In this document: one piece after another, positions 1 through 7,746 of the stretch
Layout of the letters: every line of letters begins with the position of its first letter
Position numbering within the stretch: position 1 is the stretch's first letter
From: Desulfobacterales bacterium
Lineage (GTDB): Bacteria; Desulfobacterota; Desulfobacteria; Desulfobacterales; JAEINQ01
Direction: 5' to 3'
NCBI GenBank assembly: GCA_016342285.1
Contig: JAEINQ010000001.1
Location: 152,546-216,545, forward strand
Length of the DNA stretch: 64,000 nucleotides
The notes under the pieces: model-generated
What the model was told of the DNA's origin: nothing
Seen by the model: the letters and a program-made list of their open reading frames with translations, nothing else
Database searches by the model: none
Made by a program: the position numbers and the translations under genes

Positions 1-1
1 G

Positions 2-193
2 GCCAACATCGAAAACGCCTTGAGCCGATGCAGCCGTTTCGGGGTTTCGCCTGCCACAGGAAAAAAGATGGTGCGGAAGTTGGTCGAAACGGTCGGAACT
101 TGGCGTGATCACTTCGAGGAATGCGGTGTTTCAGGTAACGATATTGATTTGCTGGCGCCCTCTTTTGAAAACACGACAATCAAAATTATTTAG
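2..193 (+). CDS. HipA-family toxin, C-terminal fragment (cut by window edge)
   Basis: The open frame runs from the first bases to a TAG at 191-193 and gives about 63 residues. It contains the segments ALSRCSRFGVSP and MVRKLVETVGTWRDHF, which resemble the end of the C-terminal helical domain of HipA-type serine/threonine kinases of type II toxin-antitoxin systems. The kinase core lies outside the window, so activity cannot be judged. Other toxin-antitoxin genes follow within 3 kb. The family call rests on remembered similarity of this tail. Confidence 0.6.
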   Translation, partial: ANIENALSRCSRFGVSPATGKKMVRKLVETVGTWRDHFEECGVSGNDIDLLAPSFENTTIKII

Positions 194-275
194 ACAGGAT
201 GAACAGGATTTACATGATTAATGAAAAATGTCCGTTTCCGGATGAACCGGCTATTGACTATCATCCGCTGCACGG
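190..275 (+). repeat. TTAGACAGG hairpin repeat, copy 1
   Basis: It begins TTAGACAGGAT, overlapping the last base before the HipA stop, and carries an imperfect hairpin at 227-255 with loop CCGGATG. Two related copies lie at 346-440 and 2748-2850. In this copy the 11-bp stem has two mismatches and one G-T pair. The family is a non-coding, hairpin-forming interspersed repeat; the function is unknown. Confidence 0.6.
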
Positions 276-345
276 ACGCAAAGGGCTCTAAGTATTTTTG
301 GCACGGATGACGCGGATTGCACGGATTATTTGGAAAGAAATGATC

Positions 346-440
346 TTAGACAGGATTAACTGGATGTACATGATTTTTTCAATGGCCGTTTCCGGATGAA
401 ACGGCCATTGTTGGCTTCATTTGCTGCGCGGAGGTGATGA
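346..440 (+). repeat. TTAGACAGG hairpin repeat, copy 2
   Basis: It starts TTAGACAGGAT and holds a perfect hairpin: arms 381-391 (AATGGCCGTTT) and 399-409 around the loop CCGGATG. Just upstream, at about 296-333, are low-complexity words (GGCACGGATGACGCGG, TTGCACGGATTATTT), whose inverse appears near 11,825. The stretch 194-540 contains no convincing gene. Confidence 0.65.
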
Positions 441-540
441 CGCCATTCAATTCTCATGTGGCCCGGCAAAAAACTCCCTGACACCGAACCGCAACTTTGT
501 TTAGTTTCCTCTATATAAGAAACTTTACATTATTGGCGGA

Positions 541-738
541 TATCCTTCATGTATAAAAGAAACTTACCTGCTGGAATCCGCAGATACCATCTCAAGAGAG
601 TTCAGCGTGCTACAGTCGATCCAGGACAACTACCCAAAATACGTCGTCAGCCTCGACACCGAATTCGGCTCAGACATTGAAGGGATCAAAAGGCTCCATT
701 TGATTGAATTCCTACTATCCAAGGAAAACGAACTGTAA
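541..738 (+). pseudogene. C-terminal remnant of a DUF4143-type AAA ATPase
   Basis: The frame ending TAA at 736-738 encodes YLLESADTISREFSVL, then NYPKYVVSLD and IKRLHLIEFLLSKENEL. This is the typical last part of the ATP-binding proteins with a DUF4143 domain, where a conserved tyrosine-pro-lysine-tyrosine segment precedes the final helix. The frame has a stop at 502-504 and no P-loop portion upstream, so roughly nine tenths of the gene is missing. A complete paralogue begins at 1583. Confidence 0.6.
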
Positions 739-822
739 TTCTGAGTAATTCTGAGTAGGTTGACGAGAACCGGTCAAGCCAGGATATCTTTACGGTAAAG
801 ATGTAAAGAGAGGGCCAATCCA

Positions 823-1047
823 ATGCATATGAGCAAGCTTTCAGCAAAGGGGCAGGTGACCATACCCGTGGATATTCGAAAAGCGCTCGGAATCGGATCG
901 GGGGACCTGGTTGCCTATGAACTTCAGGGAAAAAGCGTCAAACTGAAGAAAGTCGAACCTTTTGACGCGGCATACCACGCATCCATTTCTGAAACCCTTG
1001 AAGAGTGGCACAGCCCAGAGGACGAAGAGGCCTTCGGTGATTTGTGA
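823..1047 (+). CDS. AbrB/MazE-type antitoxin
   Basis: This 74-residue protein opens with MSKLSAKGQVTIPVDIRKALGI, the swapped-hairpin AbrB/MazE DNA-binding fold seen in antitoxins that bind their own promoter and neutralise a MazF-type ribonuclease. The acidic C-terminus (EEWHSPEDEEAFGDL) would be the toxin-binding tail. ATG at 823 is chosen because AGAGAGGG lies 8 bases upstream; ATG at 829 is an alternative. The last codons overlap the toxin start at 1037. The toxin is frameshifted, so the antitoxin may now be orphaned. Confidence 0.85.
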   Translation: MHMSKLSAKGQVTIPVDIRKALGIGSGDLVAYELQGKSVKLKKVEPFDAAYHASISETLEEWHSPEDEEAFGDL

Positions 1048-1368
1048 ATCTTTTGATACGGTGGTTGTGCCGTTTCCATTTATCGAAAGTGCGGAGTCAA
1101 AAAGACGGCCTGCGCTGGTGCTCAGTAAAAAGGCTTCAACGATCATGGCCACACGGTCCTGTCCATGATCACCACAAAGCGTCACTCTGCCTGGCCAGGC
1201 GATACTGAAATTATTGAACACAACGCTGCCGGCCTTCACCTTCCCTGCCTGGTCCGCCTAAAGCTGTTCACCCTGGACAACCGCCTGATCGTTCGGAAAA
1301 TCGGTCGGCTGTCCGAGACTGATGCCCGTCAGTTCCAAAACAAGTCCCGCCCCTATTTGTCGTTTTGA
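1037..1368 (+). pseudogene. MazF/PemK-type toxin, frameshifted
   Basis: The gene starts GTG at 1037, overlapping the antitoxin end. It reads VICESFDTVVVPFPFIES and KRRPALVLSKKA, the usual N-terminal beta strands of a MazF-type mRNA interferase. Near 1135 a base is missing: adding one T restores AFNDHGHTVLSMITT and joins the next frame, which continues through LPCLVRLKLFTLDNRLIVRKIGRL to TGA at 1366-1368. Without the repair translation stops at 1168-1170. The gene is therefore probably inactive unless the base call is wrong. Confidence 0.8.
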
Positions 1369-1528
1369 TCATCCTGCCGCGACATCCCAGCAGGGGTTCA
1401 CGGGTCAGGTCTCAACAATTAACTTGTCACCAATTTATTATAGTTAAAGATAACGTTAACAGAAAGGCGCTTTTCCCTACATGCTCCTTGGCACGAAAAG
1501 CCGGGAAGCCACAAAAACTTGTAAATTT

Positions 1529-1558
1529 AAATTACATATTATAATATACATGTAATTT
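1529..1558. promoter_or_regulatory. Palindromic AT-rich site upstream of the ATPase gene
   Basis: The 9-bp arms AAATTACAT (1529-1537) and ATGTAATTT (1550-1558) are perfect inverted repeats around an AT-rich centre. They sit 24 bp before the start codon at 1583. The position suits an operator and the AT content suits a promoter. No regulator is identified. Confidence 0.4.
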
Positions 1559-1582
1559 TAAACCCTCAATTCAATTAGAGCT

Positions 1583-2740
1583 ATGTTTGATAGACTTCAA
1601 AAACTCAGTTTCAGCTCAGAAGAAACTTGTTTCCTATGGGGGCCTCGCCAGACTGGGAAAAGCACCCTTCTGAGGCAATTGTTTCCGGATGCCATACGAT
1701 ACGACCTCCTGCTATCTACAGAGTACCAGCGCTTGCTGAGATCACCGCAACTGATTCGGGAAGAGTGCATGGCAAAAAGTCTTACGGGCGATACCCAGCA
1801 AGATCCGATCATCATAGACGAAATACAAAAGATCCCGGCTTTGATCGACGAGGTTCACTGGCTGATTGAAAATAGAGGGTTGCGTTTCATCCTCTGCGGG
1901 TCCAGCGCAAGAAAATTGAAACGAAGCAGCGGCAGCCTGCTTGGGGGGCGGGCGATCCGCTATGATCTCCACCCCCTTGTTTATAATGAAATCCCTGCTT
2001 TCAATCTCGACAAAGCCTTGAACGCTGGCCTTATTCCCCGCCACTACAAGAGCAAGCGCCCTGATCGGTTGATTCAAGCCTATATCGGAGATTATCTCAA
2101 AGAGGAAATCGTGGCGGAGGCTCTGACACGCAACATTCCGGCTTTCCAACGTTTCCTTGATGTCGCGGCGCTGTCAAACGGTGAAATTGTCAACCATTTG
2201 AACATCGCCCGGGAATGCGGCGTCTCCAGCCCAACGGTTCGGGAATATTTCCAAATTCTTGAAGACACCCTCATTGGTCGGTACTTGCCGGCGTTTCGAA
2301 AAAGGAAAAAGCGTCGGCTTATCACCAGCCCAAAATTCTATTTTTTCGACCTTTCTCCGGTAATTCACTTGAGCCGCCGCGGGCACGTGGCGCAAGGCTC
2401 GCCGCTTTTCGGCCGCGCCTTCGAGCATTTTATCTGGATGGAACTTGTCGCATACGCCAGTTATTCAGAAACCTATTTTCCCATCGCTTTCTGGCGAACG
2501 TCCTCTGGTATGGAAGTGGATTTCATCCTCGGCGACCATGAAATAGCTGTTGAAGTCAAATCGACGGAAACGGCACTTGACACACACTTAAAGGGGATCC
2601 GCCGTTTTCTCGAAGAACATACCGTTCGAAGTAGCCTTCTAATTTCTTTCGATATCAATCCGCGTCGGACACAAGACGGGATTGAAATCCTACCGTGGCG
2701 TGCCTTTTTAAGCCGACTCTGGAATGGTGAAATTATTTAG
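1583..2740 (+). CDS. AAA ATPase with C-terminal DUF4143 (putative nuclease-like) domain
   Basis: This is a 385-residue protein. Walker A is GPRQTGKST at residues 20-28 and Walker B is PIIIDEIQKIP near residue 80. The C-terminal half carries the DUF4143 pattern, with EVDFILGDHEIAVEVKST near residue 311; this resembles a PD-(D/E)XK nuclease core, with D and ExK spaced as expected. Such proteins are common in accessory regions and their role is poorly known. The length is normal for the family. A fragment of a second such gene lies at 541-738. It stands alone between hairpin repeats, suggesting mobility. Confidence 0.85.
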   Translation: MFDRLQKLSFSSEETCFLWGPRQTGKSTLLRQLFPDAIRYDLLLSTEYQRLLRSPQLIREECMAKSLTGDTQQDPIIIDEIQKIPALIDEVHWLIENRGLRFILCGSSARKLKRSSGSLLGGRAIRYDLHPLVYNEIPAFNLDKALNAGLIPRHYKSKRPDRLIQAYIGDYLKEEIVAEALTRNIPAFQRFLDVAALSNGEIVNHLNIARECGVSSPTVREYFQILEDTLIGRYLPAFRKRKKRRLITSPKFYFFDLSPVIHLSRRGHVAQGSPLFGRAFEHFIWMELVAYASYSETYFPIAFWRTSSGMEVDFILGDHEIAVEVKSTETALDTHLKGIRRFLEEHTVRSSLLISFDINPRRTQDGIEILPWRAFLSRLWNGEII

Positions 2741-2747
2741 CAGGCTG

Positions 2748-2850
2748 TTAGACAGGATATCAGAATTTTCAGAATCTAAATGATGAATGAAAATAGCCGT
2801 TTCTGGATGAAATGGCTATTGATGGCATCCGCTACGCGGAAATGACACCC
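2748..2850 (+). repeat. TTAGACAGG hairpin repeat, copy 3
   Basis: It begins TTAGACAGGAT shortly after the ATPase stop. The hairpin at 2792-2820 has arms AATAGCCGTTT and AAATGGCTATT around the loop CTGGATG. Compared with copy 2, a G-C pair has become A-T on both sides, a compensatory change. A second small hairpin, TCCGC/GCGGA, follows at about 2829-2841. Confidence 0.65.
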
Positions 2851-2873
2851 TTATTCTATTCTAACGTAAATAC

Positions 2874-2903
2874 TTGACAACCCCAATATATGACCTCAAT
2901 ATA
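2874..2903 (+). promoter_or_regulatory. Candidate promoter of the Phd/YefM-like gene
   Basis: A perfect -35 hexamer TTGACA lies at 2874-2879. A weak AT-rich -10 (CAATAT or AATATA) follows at 17 to 18 bp. The gene starts at 2937. The -10 match is poor, so only the -35 is convincing. Confidence 0.35.
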
Positions 2904-2936
2904 GGCTTTATATTAAACCTATTTAAGGGGCCTTTT

Positions 2937-3254
2937 ATGGACCAAATACTTACCCGATTTGCGGCAAGCATCACCGAACTCAAGAAAAACCCCACGGCCC
3001 TGATCAATGAGGCCGACGGAAATCCCGTAGCTATTTTGAATCACAATCGGGCGTCGGCCTATCTGGTACCGGCCGAGATGTTCGAGGCTATGATGGACAT
3101 CATGGAAGATGTCGAGCTGGGCCGGCTCATCGACTCCCGGCAGAACGAGATAGACCAGGCCGTCGAGGTGACACTCGATGTGGGAACCGGCAAACGCGAA
3201 CGCGTCTACGAAGCATTAAAGCAGCGCCGGAAGCAAAAAGACATGGTGGAATGA
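2937..3254 (+). CDS. Phd/YefM-family antitoxin, apparently without its toxin
   Basis: This 105-residue protein contains ASITELKKNPTALINEADGNPVAILNHNRASAYLVP, split here by eye into the helix-strand pattern of the Phd/YefM N-terminal DNA-binding fold. The C-terminal half is helical and would bind a RelE- or Doc-type toxin. The ATG at 2937 follows AAGGGG at a good distance; an upstream TTG at 2874 is in frame but overlaps the -35 box. No toxin follows: the next 330 bases hold an opposite-strand antitoxin remnant. It may act in trans or be a relic. Confidence 0.8.
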   Translation: MDQILTRFAASITELKKNPTALINEADGNPVAILNHNRASAYLVPAEMFEAMMDIMEDVELGRLIDSRQNEIDQAVEVTLDVGTGKRERVYEALKQRRKQKDMVE

Positions 3255-3256
3255 TT

Positions 3257-3573
3257 TCAGACAGGATTTCCAGGAGTAACTACATTTGACCCGGCCTGAC
3301 GCCGGGACCAAATAGGTCTTTTTCCGCCCTCAGGATCGACCAGCCCTAAGTCTTTTGTTCTCAGTTCAAAAGCAGCCGCATCCTCCCGAGTCCAAACGCC
3401 GCAAAGGTCCGCAAAGGTTTCCCGATAATCCTTAGGTTGTGTCGGTTCCAGGCCCAAGGACTCATTCAACAGCTTTTTGATTGTTTTGTTCAGGCTGAGA
3501 CCCTGCTGGCGAGCTTTTTCACGAATCCGGGCGTCCAGAGGATCTTCAAATATACAACATCGTGGATGTGCAT
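3257..3573 (-). pseudogene. VapB-type antitoxin remnant, frameshifted
   Basis: On the minus strand the frame gives DPLDARIREKARQQGLSLNKTIKKLL, followed by YRETFADLCGVWTREDAAAFE, the pattern of VapB-like ribbon-helix-helix antitoxins (a helix pair, then a 'DLxGxWxxEexxxFe' tail). An ATG at 3573 (MHIHDVVYLKI) is in another frame and needs a one-base shift near 3545 to join. The C-terminus also runs past the expected end after VDPE. No VapC gene is adjacent. It is probably decayed. Confidence 0.5.
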
Positions 3574-3986
3574 GACTTAAGTTACGACAGATCCCGATTT
3601 ATTATCAACCGCAGATAAACGCAGACCGTCGCAGACCCGGCTTCGCCTGAAGGCTACGCCGGGCAGGCAGGGAAAGCTTGTTGGCGGTCGACCTGATCGC
3701 CAACAAATTTGGATCGCTTCGCGAAGGGTCCGACAGATCCTAAACAACTCCTTTTACAACGTGCGCCCTGCAGGGCAACCTCTTTGGGCCGGCCAGGTCG
3801 GCCGGTTCAAAAAAGTCGGCGTGTGTCGGCGTGTGTCTGCGGTTAATAACCTGATATATCGCCGTAATTGTGTTCTCGTGCACTAAACAGCGATGCCCCC
3901 AGTGCTTTCAGAAATGAATTTCAAGCCGGTGAGAAAAACGCCTCTTTACGCTGACTATATTTCAGCCTACTGAAAGATAGTCTTGA
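3574..3986. other. Gene-free stretch with low-complexity words and palindromes
   Basis: No credible gene is seen. The stretch contains CGCAGATAAACGCAGACC-type words at about 3608-3630, short inverted pieces (GGCTTCGCCTGAAGG, GGCCGGCCAGGTCGGCCGG) and a CGGCGTGTGTCGGCGTGTG repeat near 3818-3837. Similar CGCAGA words occur near 14,230 and 55,380. The stretch looks like an eroded repeat region. Confidence 0.5.
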
Positions 3987-4595
3987 CTATTTTTCAGTGG
4001 CGACGTTGACGTTCATGGAATCGTAGGTGCGAAAGACCAGGCGTTCGCGTTCGAGCTTGTTTTCCGGCAGGGGTTCAAGGGAGGCATCTGCAAACCGGCT
4101 CGCCAACTCCGCCTTGGACGGAATCGAATCTATCCCCTTGGAAATCTTTTTCCCGGTCCGGGTGTCGAGAACAACGGCGGTTTGGCCGTCGGAGGCCACG
4201 GCCAGGGGAAGTCGGCAGGTATCCACGAGCCGGGCCGCTGAAATGGCTTCCCGTTCCCGGGAGCCTAATGATCCGGCCGCGCACTTTATCGCTATGAGGC
4301 GCCGGCCGCCGGCACTGACCACCACGTCGGCCCGGGACCGGCAGGGCTCGCCCTTTACTTCAAAGGCGATGGGCACGTTGGTTTCGATATCTTCTCTGGC
4401 ATACCCCTTTTCCTCCACCAGAAACCGAAGCACGGCCTGGCGGTTGGCTTCGGCACCTATGTCGGCGATCTCTTTTCCAGTCAGGTAGTCGATCAGGGTA
4501 CAGACCTGCTTTTCCACGGATGGCGCCGGGCCCTTTTCGTCCATGCTCTTAAGCTTCTCTTCGAACTGCTTAAACCGATGGCAGACATTTTTCAT
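3987..4595 (-). CDS. Protein with type I restriction HsdR_N-like domain
   Basis: This is about 202 residues from ATG at 4595 (MKNVCHRFKQFEEKL); a longer frame to 4658 lacks a better start. The core has RQAVLRFLVEEKGYAREDIETNVPI, then SRADVVVSAGGRRLIAIKCAAGS and REREAISAARLV. This matches the small stand-alone proteins with a restriction-enzyme R-subunit N-terminal fold, as I recall them. The classical ExK is replaced by an IKC segment, so nuclease activity is doubtful. It ends just before the repeat-rich gap and shares no operon with its neighbours. Confidence 0.7.
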   Translation of the reverse strand: MKNVCHRFKQFEEKLKSMDEKGPAPSVEKQVCTLIDYLTGKEIADIGAEANRQAVLRFLVEEKGYAREDIETNVPIAFEVKGEPCRSRADVVVSAGGRRLIAIKCAAGSLGSREREAISAARLVDTCRLPLAVASDGQTAVVLDTRTGKKISKGIDSIPSKAELASRFADASLEPLPENKLERERLVFRTYDSMNVNVATEK

Positions 4596-4710
4596 TTTTT
4601 CATCCGAATTTTGGTTGAACCACGGAGACACAGTATTCTTAGCGCGGCATAGCCGCAACCAAACAATTATTTTACCACAGAGCCACAGAGGGCACAGAGC
4701 TTTTTCTGTT

Positions 4711-4742
4711 CATTTCCGGCCGGGAGACGGCGGCCGGGAATG
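4711..4742. repeat. GGAGACGG-loop hairpin A
   Basis: Arms 4711-4722 and 4731-4742 pair over 12 bp with one T-G, closing the 8-base loop GGAGACGG (4723-4730). The arms read CCGGCCG/CGGCCGG next to the loop. The same loop with unrelated but self-complementary arms occurs at three other places in the window. Confidence 0.75.
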
Positions 4743-4771
4743 AGAATGCCCTGACAGTGTTTGCTTTTCAC

Positions 4772-4791
4772 AGATCGCCGTCTCCCGATCT
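4772..4791. repeat. GGAGACGG-loop hairpin B (inverted)
   Basis: Arms AGATCG (4772-4777) and CGATCT (4786-4791) flank CCGTCTCC, the complement of the GGAGACGG loop. The arm sequence differs from hairpin A, but pairing is complete. Confidence 0.75.
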
Positions 4792-4990
4792 TTGAAAAAT
4801 TAGAAACCCTCTGTGTGCTCAGTGTCTCCGCGGTTAGCCACAACTGTTCAAAATCAAATGGTATTTACAAAATTTCGTACATGAAAAACAATCTTTTGAA
4901 CACTCCAAATTATAGAGACATTCGCTTGATGCCGTCTTTCAACACCGGTACATTAAAGTTGATGATTGTTACTTGTATCAAGGCATTACT

Positions 4991-5020
4991 ATCCTCGGCC
5001 GCCGTCTCCCGGCCGGGGAT
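4991..5020. repeat. GGAGACGG-loop hairpin C (inverted)
   Basis: Eleven-base arms (4991-5001 and 5010-5020, ATCCTCGGCCG against CGGCCGGGGAT) pair with one T-G and enclose CCGTCTCC at 5002-5009. It lies 48 bp past the gpmI stop on the gpmI strand, so it might also act in 3'-end formation. No T-run follows. Confidence 0.75.
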
Positions 5021-5067
5021 AGCTTATAAAAAAGCTCAGTGTCCTCGGTGCCTCTGTGGTTTATAAA

Positions 5068-6615
5068 TTATTCTTTTTTGATCAACGACCGGCCGGTCAT
5101 TTCCGATGGTTGATCCAAACCCATGACCGCCAAAATGGTCGGGGCGATGTCGGCCAAAATCCCTTCCCGCATCCGGACGTTTTTCCGGCTGTCGTCCACA
5201 AGGATAAAAGGGACCGGGTTGGTGGTGTGGGCCGTGAACGCGTGGCCGTTTTCATCCAACATCTTTTCGGCATTGCCGTGGTCAGCGGTGACCATCACCG
5301 CACCCCCTTTTTCCAGTACCCGGGTCACGATCCGTTCGGCGCATCGGTCCACGGTGCGGCAGGCCTCAATGGCCGCCTCGATGACGCCGGTGTGGCCGAC
5401 CATGTCCATGTTGGCAAAGTTTAAGACCACCAACTGGTAGGTGTCGGTATCGAGCCGGCCGAGCACCTCTTCGGTGACGGCCACGGCGCTCATGGCCGGC
5501 TTGTGATCATAGGTGGGCACGTCCCGGGGCGAAGGGACCATGTGCCGGTCTTCGCCTTTAAACGGGGTTTCCTCGCCGCCGTTGAAAAAATAGGTGACAT
5601 GGGCGTATTTTTCCGTCTCGGCGATGCGAAGCTGCCGCAATCCGTGCTCGCTGACCACCTGTCCGAGGATATTCTCCCGGTGTTCGGGGCAAAAGGCCAT
5701 GGGCAGGTCGAAGGATTCGTCGTAGAGGGTCATACAGGCCCATTGGCAGGGGACAGGCAACGGATCCCGGGGAAATTCGGCAAAGTCCGGATCGGTAAAG
5801 GCCCGGGTGATCTGCCGGGCCCGGTCGGCCCTGAAATTGAAAAAAATCACGCCGTCGCCGTCTTCGATCCGCGCCAGGGGCGCCTGGTTCTCGCCGACCA
5901 TGACGATCGGCTGGACGAACTCATCGGTTTCCTTTCGGCCGTAAGCGGCCTTAACCGCGGCTGCCGCGTCTGTTTCCGGTCTCCCTTCCCCCCGCGCGTA
6001 GAGCCGAAATGCCTTTTCAGTACGGTCCCATCGCTTGTCCCGGTCCATGGCATAGTAGCGCCCGCAGACCGTTGCGATGGCGCCGAAGCCGTGTTTTTGG
6101 ATGTGGGCCTGGACCTGCCGCAGATAGCCGGCGCCGCCGTCCGGGGCCGTGTCCCGGCCGTCTAAGATGGCGTGGACGAAAACCCGGGCAAGGCCTTTTT
6201 CCCGGGCCATGTCCAGCAGGGCCAGCAGGTGGGTGAGCTGGCTGTGAACGCCGCCGTCTGAGACCAGGCCCATGAGGTGAAGGGCCGATCCGGCAGTCGC
6301 CACTTTTTCCATGGTTTCGGCGAGGACGGCATTTTTAAAAAAAGAGCCGTCTGATATGGCCCGATCGATGCGCAACAGATCCTGGTAGACGATCCGGCCG
6401 GCGCCGATATTTAAATGCCCTACTTCGGAATTTCCCATGATGCCGTCAGGCAGACCGACGGCAGCGCCCGAACAGGTCAGGCGGGTATGGGGCCGCTCGG
6501 CCAGCAGGCGGTTTAAAAAGGGTGTGCCGGAAAGGGCCACGGCGTTACCTTCCCGGGCCGGGTTGATTCCCCAACCATCCAGGATCATCAGCAGGCAGAT
6601 CGGATTATCCGTCAT
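5068..6615 (-). CDS. gpmI: 2,3-bisphosphoglycerate-independent phosphoglycerate mutase
   Basis: This 515-residue protein is the usual length for iPGM, a cofactor-independent, metal-dependent glycolytic and gluconeogenic enzyme interconverting 3- and 2-phosphoglycerate in the cytoplasm. ILDGWGI places the metal-binding Asp at about residue 13, and [15 protein letters not shown] holds the catalytic Ser at about 63. Later motifs are [14 protein letters not shown] and, near the end, [12 protein letters not shown] and [11 protein letters not shown] for the second metal set. Its start overlaps the rsfS end by 11 bp. It is the last gene of a seven-gene leftward operon. Confidence 0.97.
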   Translation of the reverse strand: MTDNPICLLMILDGWGINPAREGNAVALSGTPFLNRLLAERPHTRLTCSGAAVGLPDGIMGNSEVGHLNIGAGRIVYQDLLRIDRAISDGSFFKNAVLAETMEKVATAGSALHLMGLVSDGGVHSQLTHLLALLDMAREKGLARVFVHAILDGRDTAPDGGAGYLRQVQAHIQKHGFGAIATVCGRYYAMDRDKRWDRTEKAFRLYARGEGRPETDAAAAVKAAYGRKETDEFVQPIVMVGENQAPLARIEDGDGVIFFNFRADRARQITRAFTDPDFAEFPRDPLPVPCQWACMTLYDESFDLPMAFCPEHRENILGQVVSEHGLRQLRIAETEKYAHVTYFFNGGEETPFKGEDRHMVPSPRDVPTYDHKPAMSAVAVTEEVLGRLDTDTYQLVVLNFANMDMVGHTGVIEAAIEACRTVDRCAERIVTRVLEKGGAVMVTADHGNAEKMLDENGHAFTAHTTNPVPFILVDDSRKNVRMREGILADIAPTILAVMGLDQPSEMTGRSLIKKE

Positions 6616-7006
6616 CGTCCGTCTCCGTCGGGGCCAATTGCTTCACATAGGCTTCCATGGCAGGGGTTTGGATGCGGGGGGCATCGGACCAGAGCCCTTC
6701 CAGGTCGTAAAAACTTCGAACCGGGTCGTAAAAGACGTGGATCACCACATGGCCGTAGTCGATGAGCACCCAGTGGCCTTCTTTGGCGCCTTCCATGCCC
6801 AGGGGTTGAATCCCGTGCTTTTTCAGATCTGTTTTGATGTGCTCGGCAATGGCGCTGACCTGGCGGTTGGACCGCCCGCTGACGATCAAAAAGGCCTCTG
6901 CCACGGAAGTGAACCGGCGAATGTCGAGAAAGACCGGGGCCTCGGCTTTTTTTGCCAGGGCGGCCTGAACGAAAAGATCCAGTTGGGGATCAATATCTTG
7001 GGTCAT
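6605..7006 (-). CDS. rsfS: Ribosome silencing factor RsfS (YbeB/Iojap)
   Basis: This is a 133-residue protein. RsfS binds L14 on the 50S subunit and blocks subunit joining when growth slows. The hallmark segments are [37 protein letters not shown] and [29 protein letters not shown]. The start overlaps the nadD stop by 4 bp (ATGA arrangement), the usual nadD-rsfS pairing, and the end overlaps gpmI. The C-terminal tail after the tryptophan segment is longer than in the E. coli protein but ordinary for this group. Confidence 0.95.
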   Translation of the reverse strand: MTQDIDPQLDLFVQAALAKKAEAPVFLDIRRFTSVAEAFLIVSGRSNRQVSAIAEHIKTDLKKHGIQPLGMEGAKEGHWVLIDYGHVVIHVFYDPVRSFYDLEGLWSDAPRIQTPAMEAYVKQLAPTETDDDG

Positions 7007-7668
7007 TGGTAGAGTCCTCGCTGATGGATATAATCATGGACGGATCCGGGCACAAGGTCTGAAATGGGCCTGCCCTTACGGATCCGGTCCCGGATCCGGG
7101 TTGAAGAGATGTCCACCGGCGTGACCTCAAGGACGTAAAGAGGCTGCTTCCGGTTATGGACAAAGGCTTTTCGGGCCGGATCGTAACGGTATCCGCCCGA
7201 CAGCCGGTCATGGAGAAAGACGCCCAATGCCTCGTGCTGGCCGTCCAGATCCAAGCGGCCCGCGTCGGGCCGGGTCATGACAATAAAGGGCAGTCGTTCC
7301 AGGAGTTTGTCGTGGGCCTTCCAGGTATCGATCTCCAGGAAGGCATCGACGCCGACAATAAAAAAAAGCTCGGTTTCCGGTGCCTGGGTCCGTTGAAAAT
7401 GATCTACCGTGTCGATGCTGTAGGAGACGCCTTCCCGTTGAATCTCCACATCGCAGGCGGCCAGGCCCTGGCGTCCGGCGGCGGCCAGTCTCACCATGGC
7501 CATGCGGTCTTCGGTCCCGGCCATGTCCCGGGCCGGCTTGTGGGGCGGTATGGCAGCCGGAATCAAGACCACCTGGTCCAGGGAAAAGGCGTCGCGCACC
7601 TCGCCGATGGTTTTCAGGTGCCCCAGATGGATGGGGTTGAATGTGCCGCCGAATAGTCCGATACGCAT
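7003..7668 (-). CDS. nadD: Nicotinate-nucleotide adenylyltransferase
   Basis: This 221-residue protein begins MRIGLFGGTFNPIHLGHL, with the nucleotidyltransferase GGTFxPxHxGH signature. It ends with SSTRIRDRIRKGRP, the ISSTxxR substrate-binding motif. It adenylylates nicotinate mononucleotide in NAD biosynthesis. It follows proB after a 78-bp gap and overlaps rsfS by 4 bp. Nothing looks abnormal. Confidence 0.96.
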   Translation of the reverse strand: MRIGLFGGTFNPIHLGHLKTIGEVRDAFSLDQVVLIPAAIPPHKPARDMAGTEDRMAMVRLAAAGRQGLAACDVEIQREGVSYSIDTVDHFQRTQAPETELFFIVGVDAFLEIDTWKAHDKLLERLPFIVMTRPDAGRLDLDGQHEALGVFLHDRLSGGYRYDPARKAFVHNRKQPLYVLEVTPVDISSTRIRDRIRKGRPISDLVPGSVHDYIHQRGLYQ

Positions 7669-7746
7669 GGTGGTTGGGTTGGCCAGTTTGCCGGTCAGCC
7701 AGTTGAGCCGGGTGGTCGGTTTGGTTCCGCAAGGTATTCTTAGGTT

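Larger units (their letters stand above)
4596..5067. other. Repeat-rich gap between the HsdR_N gene and gpmI
   Basis: No gene is seen. CACAGAG-type words occur at 4618-4633 and 4676-4701, and inverted forms (CTCTGTGTGCTCAGTGTC, GCTCAGTGTCCTCGGTGCC) at 4809-4828 and 5034-5060. Between them lie three hairpins with the loop GGAGACGG or its complement, listed separately. The AT-rich stretch 4840-4990 shows nothing recognisable. Confidence 0.6.
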
